Part shown: one piece after another, positions 1 to 8,541 of the stretch
Numbering within the stretch: the stretch's first letter is position 1
Layout of the letters: the number at the start of each line of letters is the position of its first letter
Assembly: GCF_009939005.1 (NCBI RefSeq)
Contig: NZ_JAACJS010000015.1
Location: 1,859,118 to 1,923,117 of the forward strand
Length of the DNA stretch: 64,000 nucleotides
Origin: Sediminibacterium roseum
Lineage (GTDB): Bacteria > Bacteroidota > Bacteroidia > Chitinophagales > Chitinophagaceae
Reading direction: 5' to 3'
Made by a program: the position numbers and the translations under genes
Notes under the pieces: generated by a model
The model's input: only the letters and a program-made list of their open reading frames with translations
What the model was told of the DNA's origin: nothing
Database searches by the model: none

Positions 1-2208
1 AACAACTGGATCAAAGAGGGCATGGACAAGATCAACCATATGCAGAACCAATCCATCTCGGTAAGCGGCGGCGAACAGAAGTTAAACTACCTGCTGGCCG
101 GCAGCTATTACAAACGCGACGGCGTGCTGCGCTACGGGCCGGACGACAACTCGCGCTACAACCTAAAATTCAACCTCAATTTCGAGGCAAGTAAATACGT
201 CAGCATCAAATTCAACGCGAGCTATATCGGGTCTTTTGTGAACGAAAACTCGTTCGGCACCGAGCAGATCATCAACCGCTTGTACCGGAGCCGTACAAGG
301 CAAAACCTGTATACCCCTGCAGAAGATGTGACCGGGCAGATCTACAATGGCGATCTCCAGATCAATGCAGTTGACATTGAAAAAAACAGCGGCCTTGAAA
401 CACGGGGATATGAAACATTTACCGGGCGTTTGAACATCCAGGTAAAGAACATCGTAAAAGGACTTACGCTGGATGTGATCGGCTGGCGCAACCAGAACAT
501 CTACAACATGGAAAACAACAGGAGAAGTTTGTATTGGTACGGAAGAAGTGTTGCCACTGTACGTTTCAATGCAAATGTTCCCAATTCAATTTCGTTAACA
601 AAGAACAGGGGATACCAGAACAACGTGCAGAGTTTTCTTACCTACAACCTGAAACTGAAAGACCACTCTTTCACTTTCTTACAGGGTGCACAGTTTGAAG
701 AATACAGGAAGGATGAATTTTCTGCGGCAGCAACCAATATGCCCACCAACAATTCCTTCTCGCTTAATTTTGCGGAAGCGATCAACAAAACCAGCTCCGA
801 CAAAGTACAGACATGGGCACAGGCTTCTTTATTCGGAAGGTTCAACTATAGCTTCCAGGATAAATACCTGCTCGAAGCTTCTTACCGTTACGATGGAAGC
901 TCGCGCCTCGCTCCAGACAAACGCTGGCAACTCTTCCCGTCTTTCTCCGCCGCATGGCGGGTGAGCCAGGAAAAGTTTATGAAAGATGTGTCCTTTGTAA
1001 ACAATGTAAAGCTCCGCGCTTCCTGGGGGCAACTGGGTAATGGCTCCGCATTGGGCTACTACGATTACATAACGCTGCTGAACAGCGGGCTGCTCAACAA
1101 CACAACTACCGGCAGCAGCAATACAAGCAACCTCGTTTTTGATAACCAGCGATCGCAATACTTTTACCAGAACACACTGGCCTCGCCCGATAAAACATGG
1201 GAAACCGTTGAGCAGACAAACTTTGGCCTCGACTTTTCTATGTTTAACAACAGGCTCTCGGTAACGGCTGACTACTACATCAAACGCAACAAGAACATGC
1301 TGGCCACTTTAAACGTACCCAACCTGATTGGCGTTAACGTGAGCAGCCTCAACGTTGGCCAACTGAAAAGCTGGGGAGCAGAACTGGGATTAAAATGGAA
1401 AGACAGGGTTGGTAAACTTGATTACTCCCTTGGCTTCAACATCTCAGACAACCAGAATGTACTTGAAAAATACAACGGCAAAAACTCGATCGGTACAGGA
1501 GGCGTTGTTCCATTGCTGGAAGGATATGGGTTGAACAGTGTATGGGGCTTTAAAACAGACGGGTATTTTCAATCCGCTGCCGAAGCCACTGCCTACAAAT
1601 CGAAAGTTACCTATCCTTTCTTTGCAACACCAACTGCCGGCGATGTCAAATACCTTGACCTCAACGGCGATGGTGTGATCTCTGCCGGCGGCGGCACACC
1701 GGAAAACCCGGGCGATCTCGTTTACCTCGGCACTACCAATGCACGTTATACTTACGGATTCGATGTTGCGTTTGCATGGAAAGGCTTTGACTTCTCCGCA
1801 TTCTTCCAGGGAGCGCTCGGCCGCAAGTTCCTGATCTCTGAAGAAACATTGTCGCCCATACTCGGTACCGCAGACATGCCATGGACGATCCACATGGACC
1901 ACTGGACGCCCGATAACCCGAATGCTTTCTTCCCGAGGATGTACCAGACCAGTGCGCATAATTTCCGTCCGTCGGACAAATGGACACAAAACGGGAACTA
2001 CATCCGTTTGAAAAATATCCAGCTCGGTTATACGATTCCTGTAAACAGGAAATATTTCCGCGAACTGAAAGTATATGTTTCTGCGCAGGATATCTGGGAA
2101 GCAACAAAAGTGCTCAGCGTATTTGATCCCGAAGTGGGCAACAACGTTGGCGCAACAGCTTATCCATTTTATCGCACTGTTTCTTTTGGTGTAAACATTT
2201 CACTCTAA
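1..2208 (+). CDS. SusC/RagA-type TonB-dependent outer-membrane transporter (5' truncated by window)
   Basis: This is the C-terminal 735 residues of a SusC-like outer-membrane transporter; the frame is open from base 1. Family members are usually about 1000 residues or more, so the signal peptide, carboxypeptidase-like domain and most of the plug lie upstream of the window. What is visible is barrel sequence: many alternating aromatic/polar strands, repeated YxLKFNLNF- and YRYDGSSRLAP-like segments, and a terminal strand ending FGVNISL. These proteins import oligosaccharides or other large nutrients with energy from TonB. The SusD partner starts 12 nt downstream, which supports the call. The substrate cannot be read from the sequence; the sulfatase downstream hints at a sulfated glycan. 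Confidence 0.95.
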   Translation, partial: NNWIKEGMDKINHMQNQSISVSGGEQKLNYLLAGSYYKRDGVLRYGPDDNSRYNLKFNLNFEASKYVSIKFNASYIGSFVNENSFGTEQIINRLYRSRTRQNLYTPAEDVTGQIYNGDLQINAVDIEKNSGLETRGYETFTGRLNIQVKNIVKGLTLDVIGWRNQNIYNMENNRRSLYWYGRSVATVRFNANVPNSISLTKNRGYQNNVQSFLTYNLKLKDHSFTFLQGAQFEEYRKDEFSAAATNMPTNNSFSLNFAEAINKTSSDKVQTWAQASLFGRFNYSFQDKYLLEASYRYDGSSRLAPDKRWQLFPSFSAAWRVSQEKFMKDVSFVNNVKLRASWGQLGNGSALGYYDYITLLNSGLLNNTTTGSSNTSNLVFDNQRSQYFYQNTLASPDKTWETVEQTNFGLDFSMFNNRLSVTADYYIKRNKNMLATLNVPNLIGVNVSSLNVGQLKSWGAELGLKWKDRVGKLDYSLGFNISDNQNVLEKYNGKNSIGTGGVVPLLEGYGLNSVWGFKTDGYFQSAAEATAYKSKVTYPFFATPTAGDVKYLDLNGDGVISAGGGTPENPGDLVYLGTTNARYTYGFDVAFAWKGFDFSAFFQGALGRKFLISEETLSPILGTADMPWTIHMDHWTPDNPNAFFPRMYQTSAHNFRPSDKWTQNGNYIRLKNIQLGYTIPVNRKYFRELKVYVSAQDIWEATKVLSVFDPEVGNNVGATAYPFYRTVSFGVNISL

Positions 2209-2220
2209 CCTACACGAGCC

Positions 2221-3885
2221 ATGAAAAAAATTAAAATAGTTTCTGCTTACTTTCTAACGGCTGCACTGCTGCTCTCGGCATGCAGCAAACTCGACCGCCT
2301 GCCGGAAACAGAATTGACAGACGATGTTTTCTGGAACACGGAAACGGACCTCATCAATGCAACCAACCGCCTGTACCAACAGCTTGATGCTTTCTGGATA
2401 GACAACCGCGCGGACGATAACGTAAACCAAACCGTTGACCAGGTGAGCTCCGGCAACAGGGTCATTCCTAACACCAGCGGGGATTGGAACGACAGGTACG
2501 ACGAGATCTTTACCGCGAACAACATTCTTGAGAAAGCACCACGTGCAAAAGTAGCCGATGCGATCCGCAACCGTTACCTCGGCGAAGCAAGGTTCTTCAG
2601 GGCATATGCATATGCGAACCTGGTGACAAAGTATGGCGATGTTGCGCTCGTGCTGAAAACACTGAACGTGAATTCGCCTGAATTGCAGATGGGCCGCGCG
2701 CCAAGACAGGAAGTGTTGAAAGCGATCTATGCCGACCTGGATTCTGCGGCGCTGTACCTGCCCAGGCGTTCAGCGCTCTCTGCTGCACAATACGGAAGGA
2801 TAACACGCAGTACCGCATTGGCGCTCAAGGCACGGGTTGCATTGTACGAAGGCACAAGGGCCAAATTTCACGGAGATGCGGCAAGCAACTGGCAGGATCA
2901 CCTCAACATCGCGATTGCTTCGGCAACCGCAGTAATGGGAGAAGGCCACACCTTGTACGCAAACTATCGCGACCTCTTCACCCAAACAGGCGAGGGCATC
3001 GGCAATACCGAAAACATTTTTGTAAAGATATTCGGTGTAAGCAATGCCAATCCTTTGCTCTCGCACAACAACTCGCGCGATCTTGAAAATGGCCGTGCAG
3101 CGCCAACCAGGAACCTCGTTCGCCAGTACCTGTACAGCGATGGCCTGCCGGCATGGAACACAGATGGCACCACGCCATCTGCCACCCGCTCAGCGCAGTT
3201 TGTTGCGGAAGGGGCTGAAACAAGCTACAACACCATCCTCGACAACAGGGACCCACGCATGGCAGCAAGCTTTTTCAGGTCGGGAGAAACAGCGTACCAG
3301 GGACCATGGGTACCCAAAACATCACTCGGATCGAGAACGGCGTTTGCACCAAAGAAAGGATTCAGCACGGTTGATCAGACCATCAACAATGCAGGTACAA
3401 CAGACAGGATCCTCATCCGCTACGCAGAAGTACTACTCATCTTTGCCGAGGCAAAATTTGAATTGAACGGAAGCATCAGTGATGCTGACCTGAACAGCAC
3501 CATCAATGCATTGCGCACAAGAGTGGGCTTTGCACCAAAACTGACCAATGCATTTGTTACCGCCAACAATTTGAGCATGCGCGAAGAGATCCGTCGCGAA
3601 AGAACGGTGGAGCTTGCACTCGAAGGATTCAGGTACGACGACCTCATCCGCTGGAAAACCGCGGAAACCGTTTTGCCGGGCGCCCTGCTCGGGGCAAAAT
3701 TCATTGCCGCAGAATGGGTGGGCACAAACCAGAACAGCCTCAACCTGAATGCAGACAATGTATTGATCACCGAACCCGCAACCACAAGGCGTTTTGCAGC
3801 CAACCGCGATTATCTCTATCCCGTTCCATTGAACGAGATCGCATTGAGCGGGGGCAACATCAAACAAAATCCAAACTGGCAATAA
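2221..3885 (+). CDS. SusD/RagB-family nutrient-binding lipoprotein
   Basis: A 554-residue surface lipoprotein that would cap the SusC channel encoded 12 nt upstream and deliver ligand to it. The signal peptide ends in a lipobox (LLSAC, Cys21). The N-terminal part has the TPR-like helical pattern of SusD, with EARFFRAYAYANLV at about residues 121-134. The typical C-terminal block RRERTVELALEGFRYDDLIR lies near residues 458-477 and is followed by a YPVPLNEI-type motif near the end. Length and order fit the RagB/SusD family. It forms one transcription unit with the SusC gene and probably the small lipoprotein after it. Confidence 0.95.
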   Translation: MKKIKIVSAYFLTAALLLSACSKLDRLPETELTDDVFWNTETDLINATNRLYQQLDAFWIDNRADDNVNQTVDQVSSGNRVIPNTSGDWNDRYDEIFTANNILEKAPRAKVADAIRNRYLGEARFFRAYAYANLVTKYGDVALVLKTLNVNSPELQMGRAPRQEVLKAIYADLDSAALYLPRRSALSAAQYGRITRSTALALKARVALYEGTRAKFHGDAASNWQDHLNIAIASATAVMGEGHTLYANYRDLFTQTGEGIGNTENIFVKIFGVSNANPLLSHNNSRDLENGRAAPTRNLVRQYLYSDGLPAWNTDGTTPSATRSAQFVAEGAETSYNTILDNRDPRMAASFFRSGETAYQGPWVPKTSLGSRTAFAPKKGFSTVDQTINNAGTTDRILIRYAEVLLIFAEAKFELNGSISDADLNSTINALRTRVGFAPKLTNAFVTANNLSMREEIRRERTVELALEGFRYDDLIRWKTAETVLPGALLGAKFIAAEWVGTNQNSLNLNADNVLITEPATTRRFAANRDYLYPVPLNEIALSGGNIKQNPNWQ

Positions 3886-3902
3886 CATTAAAACCTATCA
3901 AG

Positions 3903-4412
3903 ATGAAATCAGTAAAATATATCGCAGCGATGTTTATTGCAGCCGTGGTTTTTTCTTCGTGCGAGAAAAAAGATTACCCGGCAGGACTTTCCTCGGAGGA
4001 GCACCACTACTATTCCGTGTTTGTTCCGAACAACAACACGCTGGTGAGTTACACAAAGAACCAGGCGGCACTGGTAAAATTCCCCGTGCAGTTCTACTCA
4101 ACCTTCACACGCAGTTATGATGCGGTTGCAAAATATGTGATCGTACCTGATGCAACCGCCAACGCAGTACTCGGTGTTGACTTTGCAGTAGTAGACAAGA
4201 ACGGCACAGTGATAGCGCCGGGGAGTGATGGCGCATATTCCATCGTATTTCCAAAAGCCGTTCAGGCAACGGATACGATCTACCTGAAGCTGCTGAACAA
4301 TCCCGCAGCCGGCACACGCAAAATGGAGATCCAGCTGAAAGAAAACAAGACGGATGTTTTTTATGTAGACATCTTCTCAACCGCATACAGAAGACCCGTA
4401 GAGATCAAATAA
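3903..4412 (+). CDS. Small SusD-associated lipoprotein (DUF4843/DUF1735-like, provisional)
   Basis: A 169-residue lipoprotein starting at the ATG at 3903, 17 nt after the susD stop. The signal peptide ends in VVFSSC. The rest is predicted beta-rich (PVQFYSTFTRSYDAVAKYVI, VLGVDFAV, IYLKLLNNP). Small beta-sandwich lipoproteins at this position in SusC/D loci are usually accessory surface glycan-binding proteins. That role is an inference from position; the family assignment is by resemblance only. An imperfect hairpin with a T-rich tail follows about 28 nt after the stop and may end the unit. Confidence 0.7.
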   Translation: MKSVKYIAAMFIAAVVFSSCEKKDYPAGLSSEEHHYYSVFVPNNNTLVSYTKNQAALVKFPVQFYSTFTRSYDAVAKYVIVPDATANAVLGVDFAVVDKNGTVIAPGSDGAYSIVFPKAVQATDTIYLKLLNNPAAGTRKMEIQLKENKTDVFYVDIFSTAYRRPVEIK

Positions 4413-4440
4413 AGTTGTTTTGTGTATAATGGTCAATCGC

Positions 4441-4478
4441 ACAGGCGTTCGGTAAAACGGGCGCCTGTTGTTGTTTTA
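4441..4478 (+). terminator. Hairpin terminator after the SusC/D unit (weak)
   Basis: The arms ACAGGCG (4441-4447) and CGCCTGT (4462-4468) pair across a 14-nt loop and are followed by the T-rich TTGTTGTTTT. It sits 28 nt after the stop of the small lipoprotein gene. The T-run is interrupted, so it is only a moderate candidate. Confidence 0.5.
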
Positions 4479-4549
4479 GCATATTTATTTTATCCGATCC
4501 AAAATATCTATTGGTTTTTTTGTTAATATTAATGGCCAGTCTTTAAGCC

Positions 4550-5995
4550 ATGTGTTACCAACGAAACAAACTCATCGTTCTTCTTCTTCTGATGCTGTAC
4601 ACGTCGTGCAGCGTTCACCACATGTACGATGGCATTTCAAAACCCGTCGTGTTTTCCGCAGACGCAAGTGTATTCGACAGCACAGACAACAGGAAAACCA
4701 CGGTTAGCTATGCAGACTTGTTGCAACTGGCCGGGCCCTTCTACAATAATTTTGAATTGTCGAAAGACGAACCTGTACAAGCGCTCATTGCCCGTCCCAC
4801 CTTATTTTTAGTGAACGTGGACCGGTTCCTGGTTTTCCCCGGCGACAACCTGGTCATTTCAAAAAAAACAAATGGCGAATTTCTGGCCAGATCGCTTACT
4901 GATGAAACAAGAACGCGCGAGCTGCTTGTGCTTAACAAATTTATAGACATCGAGCCCTTGGTAACTACCACAGCTTTCCGCGATCTTTCGCTTGAAGCTT
5001 TTTTATCAACCGAAGAACAGCTGAAGAAAAACACACCATTAGCCACACAACGGGCAAGGCAGGTGTTTGATTCTCTGCAATCCGTTTACCAAACAAGTGT
5101 GAGGTTCAGGAATGCAACAAAGGAATTTGTAGACAACAGGCACACCTTTTTACTTTTCCTGTTTTACAGGGAAAACAAAGACAGTTTACAGGCCCGTGGT
5201 TTGTACCAGGAAAAATGCCGCAGTTTGATCCCGGTGGCAAATGCGCTTACAACCATGGCCGCCATTGAGTACAATGCACTTCTGCTGAACGAACTGGTGA
5301 ACGCGATCCTTCCTTACAACATCGAAAAACTGGCAGGCACCGAAGCGTTTGAAACCGATTTCAATGAAATAGTAAAAGATTTCAAAGGCATTGCACGTGA
5401 ATATCTTTTGGGCCGGCTGATCTATGCCGCATATGCAAAAAAACTGCAGGTCAAACCTACTTATCTTGACACATACAGATCACTTGCATCGTCTGGGCAC
5501 TATACTGAAATCATAAACAAAATCAGTTCGGTACAATCATCGACAGAAGAGAAAACAACCAGGGAAGGAAACTACCTGTACGAAATCAACCGGAACAAAA
5601 TAACCACGCTCGAAAAGGCCTTAGCCAGGCACAAGGGCAAACTGGTATTTCTGGACTTCATGGCCTCTTGGTGCGCCCCCTGCCGTGAGGATGCTCCTGC
5701 ATTAAAGAAACTGGAGGAACAATATTCGAAAAACGAAATTGTGTTCATCAATCTTTCCATAGACAAAGAATACCAACGCTGGGTAAAATACATGTATGCA
5801 GGCAAGTCGAAAAAAGAGAACAGTTTCATGTTTGTAGATGTGCACGCTGCGCCGTTTTTAGCGACTCATAAACTTGAAACCATCCCAAGATATATAGTGA
5901 TTAACAGGAACGGAGCAGTTGTGGCCGATCACGCGCCCCGGCCAGGTAATGGAGAATTGAAAACATTGATCGATTCGCTGCTGGGCCGTCATTAA
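4550..5995 (+). CDS. TlpA-like thioredoxin-domain lipoprotein
   Basis: A 481-residue lipoprotein (lipobox LYTSC) with a large helical N-terminal region of unknown function (about 30-350) and a C-terminal thioredoxin-like domain (about 360-481). The active site is WCAPC, Trp374 to Cys378, and the cis-Pro motif IPRYIVINRNG follows. TlpA/ResA-like proteins act in the cell envelope as thiol reductants. The architecture of a long N-terminal domain plus a C-terminal AhpC/TSA-thioredoxin domain is common in Bacteroidota, where such genes often follow SusC/D pairs. Its substrate is not known. It lies between the SusC/D unit and the sulfatase on the same strand, and a link to sulfatase folding is possible but unproven. 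Confidence 0.85.
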   Translation: MCYQRNKLIVLLLLMLYTSCSVHHMYDGISKPVVFSADASVFDSTDNRKTTVSYADLLQLAGPFYNNFELSKDEPVQALIARPTLFLVNVDRFLVFPGDNLVISKKTNGEFLARSLTDETRTRELLVLNKFIDIEPLVTTTAFRDLSLEAFLSTEEQLKKNTPLATQRARQVFDSLQSVYQTSVRFRNATKEFVDNRHTFLLFLFYRENKDSLQARGLYQEKCRSLIPVANALTTMAAIEYNALLLNELVNAILPYNIEKLAGTEAFETDFNEIVKDFKGIAREYLLGRLIYAAYAKKLQVKPTYLDTYRSLASSGHYTEIINKISSVQSSTEEKTTREGNYLYEINRNKITTLEKALARHKGKLVFLDFMASWCAPCREDAPALKKLEEQYSKNEIVFINLSIDKEYQRWVKYMYAGKSKKENSFMFVDVHAAPFLATHKLETIPRYIVINRNGAVVADHAPRPGNGELKTLIDSLLGRH

Positions 5996-6069
5996 CCTCT
6001 ACATGATCATTGAAAAGCATGGGTTTGGGCGTGACGCTATTACAAAAGAAAAACAGTAATTTCAAAACC

Positions 6070-7449
6070 ATGAAACTGGTCTTATCACTCCTGCTCTGTT
6101 GCGTTTTCCTGCAGTCACCGATCGCACAACAAAAACCAAACATCATCTTCATCATTGCAGACGATATGGGCTATGGCGACCTGGGTTGTTATGGCCAGCA
6201 AAAAATCAAAACGCCACACATAGATGCCCTCGCTGCACAGGGAAAACGGTTCACCGGTTTTTATGCGGGCAGTACGGTTTGTTCTCCCTCGCGGGCATCA
6301 CTGATGACGGGCAAACACACCGGCCACGCTTACATCCGCGGCAACGGTGAAATAGCCATGCGCGCAGCAGACACCATTCTACCGGAAATGTTGCATACTA
6401 AAGGATATGTAACAGGCATGGCCGGGAAATGGGGGCTCGGCAACAGCAACACAAGCGGCGCCCCCGAAAACAAAGGATGGGATTTTTTTTCAGGCGTGAT
6501 CAACAACACAGAGGGGCATTTTCAACATCCTGATTCTGCATGGCAGATCAAACAGCGTGTAAGCACCAGGATAAAACTACCTGATGGCATCTACATCAAC
6601 GAATGGTTCACCAGCGAAGCGATGCATTTTATTGAACAGAACCGCGCAAGGCCTTTCTTCCTTTTTCTCTCTTTTACCTTGCCGCATGCAGAATTGCGTG
6701 TGCCCGGAAAATACCTGCAGCCTTATCTCAACAAGGATGGCAGCAGCAGTTTTGCACCTGAAAAAGCATGGGCAGATGGACAACACTACGGCGGCCAGCC
6801 TTATCCCAAAGCGGCGTATGCTGCAATGGTTTCGGAGGTAGACGATCACGTAGGACAGGTAGCCGCGCTGCTTAAAAAATGGGGCCTCGATAAAAACACA
6901 CTCATCTTTTTTACAAGCGACAATGGTACGCATGTTGAAGGTGGACGTACAAAAGAAGATGTTTCATTTTTCAAAAGCAGTGGTGTATCGAGAGGCGTAA
7001 AAAGAGATATGTACGAAGGCGGCATCCGCGCGCCATTGATTGCGGTATGGTACGGCAAGATCGATGCAGGAAGCACGAGCGATCACATCGGCGCATTTTA
7101 CGATATCATGCCCACGCTTGCACAACTAACCGGCGCAACGCCTCCTGCAAACGATGGCGTGTCTTTTTCGCCAACGCTTTTTTCGAAACCGCAATCCCAA
7201 CAACACGATCACTTATATTGGGAGTTCTATGAAAAGGGCTTTAAACAGGCCGTACGCAAAGGAAACTGGAAGGCTGTGCGGTATTTTAATGGAACCGATC
7301 CTTTGCCGCTTGAACTGTATGATCTTTCGAAAGACGTTGCAGAGCAACACAATATTGCCGCATCAAATCCTGCTATGGTAAAAGAAATGGAAGGGATCAT
7401 GGCCAAAGAACACGTAACGGCCGTGAGCCCGTTGTTCCAGCTAAAATGA
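6070..7449 (+). CDS. Secreted sulfatase (arylsulfatase family)
   Basis: A 459-residue sulfatase. I chose the ATG at 6070 because it starts a clean signal peptide (MKLVLSLLLCCVFLQSPIAQ); an upstream in-frame start at 6010 would add 20 residues that spoil it. The metal-binding Asp pair is in FIIADDMGYGD (Asp31-Asp32). The sulfatase signature CSPSR starts at Cys71, the residue that an anaerobic sulfatase-maturating enzyme or FGE converts to formylglycine. FTSDNGTH carries further metal ligands. It would hydrolyse sulfate esters in the periplasm or at the surface, for example on sulfated glycans taken up by the SusC/D system upstream. No maturase gene is in the window. Confidence 0.93.
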   Translation: MKLVLSLLLCCVFLQSPIAQQKPNIIFIIADDMGYGDLGCYGQQKIKTPHIDALAAQGKRFTGFYAGSTVCSPSRASLMTGKHTGHAYIRGNGEIAMRAADTILPEMLHTKGYVTGMAGKWGLGNSNTSGAPENKGWDFFSGVINNTEGHFQHPDSAWQIKQRVSTRIKLPDGIYINEWFTSEAMHFIEQNRARPFFLFLSFTLPHAELRVPGKYLQPYLNKDGSSSFAPEKAWADGQHYGGQPYPKAAYAAMVSEVDDHVGQVAALLKKWGLDKNTLIFFTSDNGTHVEGGRTKEDVSFFKSSGVSRGVKRDMYEGGIRAPLIAVWYGKIDAGSTSDHIGAFYDIMPTLAQLTGATPPANDGVSFSPTLFSKPQSQQHDHLYWEFYEKGFKQAVRKGNWKAVRYFNGTDPLPLELYDLSKDVAEQHNIAASNPAMVKEMEGIMAKEHVTAVSPLFQLK

Positions 7450-7455
7450 CAGGGA

Positions 7456-8382
7456 TCATTGAACGGATGCAAAAAAAGCAAGCATCTCATTCACCACGAG
7501 TTCCCAATTTCCGGGTTGCCCAAAACCATGATCAGCGCCCGCTACTTCCACCCATTTGTTTTTAACCTGCTTGCTCGTCAGCAATTGCGTAAAGGCCTGG
7601 TACAACGGTTTGCTTGCATCTTCCATATTAAACACAACATTGAACTCGGGGCGGATATTGATCGTTGCGATGGCGCTTCCATTGTTGGCAACCCAGTAGG
7701 GGCTCACCGCCATATACGCCAGTTTGTTCGCATTCCTGGGTTCTGCACCAACGGCGCGGAAATACAGTTCCACCAATCTTGGATCGATCGATTGAAATTG
7801 TGATTCATCGGCAAAGCTCATGTCTGTTGCGCCGGCAAGGTTGGCAACCGCTTTGAGCCTGGCCGCATTGGCCGGAGTATAGCCTGCAAGCAATGCAAGG
7901 GTTGCACCGGCACTGTGCCCGGCAATGTTCCATTTACCAGGCGCCATCACCCATTCGCCCGATCTTGCGGCGGCAAAACCGAGTGCCGCATCAACATCCT
8001 GAAGCTGTTCTTTGATCCTGATGGCGCTTGCTTTGTGAACCGGTGGTGTAGACAACATCCCTGTTGTATCAACAAGCCTGTAGTTCACATTCAGTACCAC
8101 GTTGCCTCTTGCAGCCACCTGTTGCGAGAACGCCGAGAATTCATTTTTATCTCCTGCAACAAAACCGCCGCCGTGCAGGAAAACGATCACGGGCGTTTGC
8201 GCGGTGCGGTTGGCCGGAAGATAAACATCCATTTTCTGCCTTGGATCGGCACCATAGGCAACATCAGTCATAACCCTGGCTTCAACAGCGGTACCTGCTG
8301 TCATTTCTTTTTTCTGGTTGCACGCAGTGAAAAACAACAGTCCTGCAAGCAAGGTTCCGGTGATTTTATATCGGTAGTTCAT
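7456..8382 (-). CDS. Alpha/beta-hydrolase lipoprotein (BD-FAE/esterase-like)
   Basis: A 308-residue lipoprotein (lipobox FTAC, Cys21) with an alpha/beta-hydrolase fold of the hormone-sensitive-lipase/carbohydrate-esterase type. The oxyanion motif HGGG is at 70-73, the nucleophile elbow GHSAGA has Ser157, and a late ADHGFG supplies the catalytic His. It would cleave esters, perhaps acetyl or feruloyl groups on glycans, at the cell envelope. It is convergent with the sulfatase gene, with 6 nt between the stops, so it is a separate transcription unit. The substrate is unknown. Confidence 0.85.
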   Translation of the reverse strand: MNYRYKITGTLLAGLLFFTACNQKKEMTAGTAVEARVMTDVAYGADPRQKMDVYLPANRTAQTPVIVFLHGGGFVAGDKNEFSAFSQQVAARGNVVLNVNYRLVDTTGMLSTPPVHKASAIRIKEQLQDVDAALGFAAARSGEWVMAPGKWNIAGHSAGATLALLAGYTPANAARLKAVANLAGATDMSFADESQFQSIDPRLVELYFRAVGAEPRNANKLAYMAVSPYWVANNGSAIATINIRPEFNVVFNMEDASKPLYQAFTQLLTSKQVKNKWVEVAGADHGFGQPGNWELVVNEMLAFFASVQ

Positions 8383-8541
8383 TCTTCTGTTTCAGGAAGA
8401 AGTGAAAAAAACATGCCAAAAGATGGTGATGACCGATGATTCTGTGTATCAACGCCGTAGCAAAAAATAATTTTCTGCGGGCTGAAACATTATAAGCTAA
8501 ATTGTGACTATATAAGTACGCACACCAACCGGCGCTTATTT

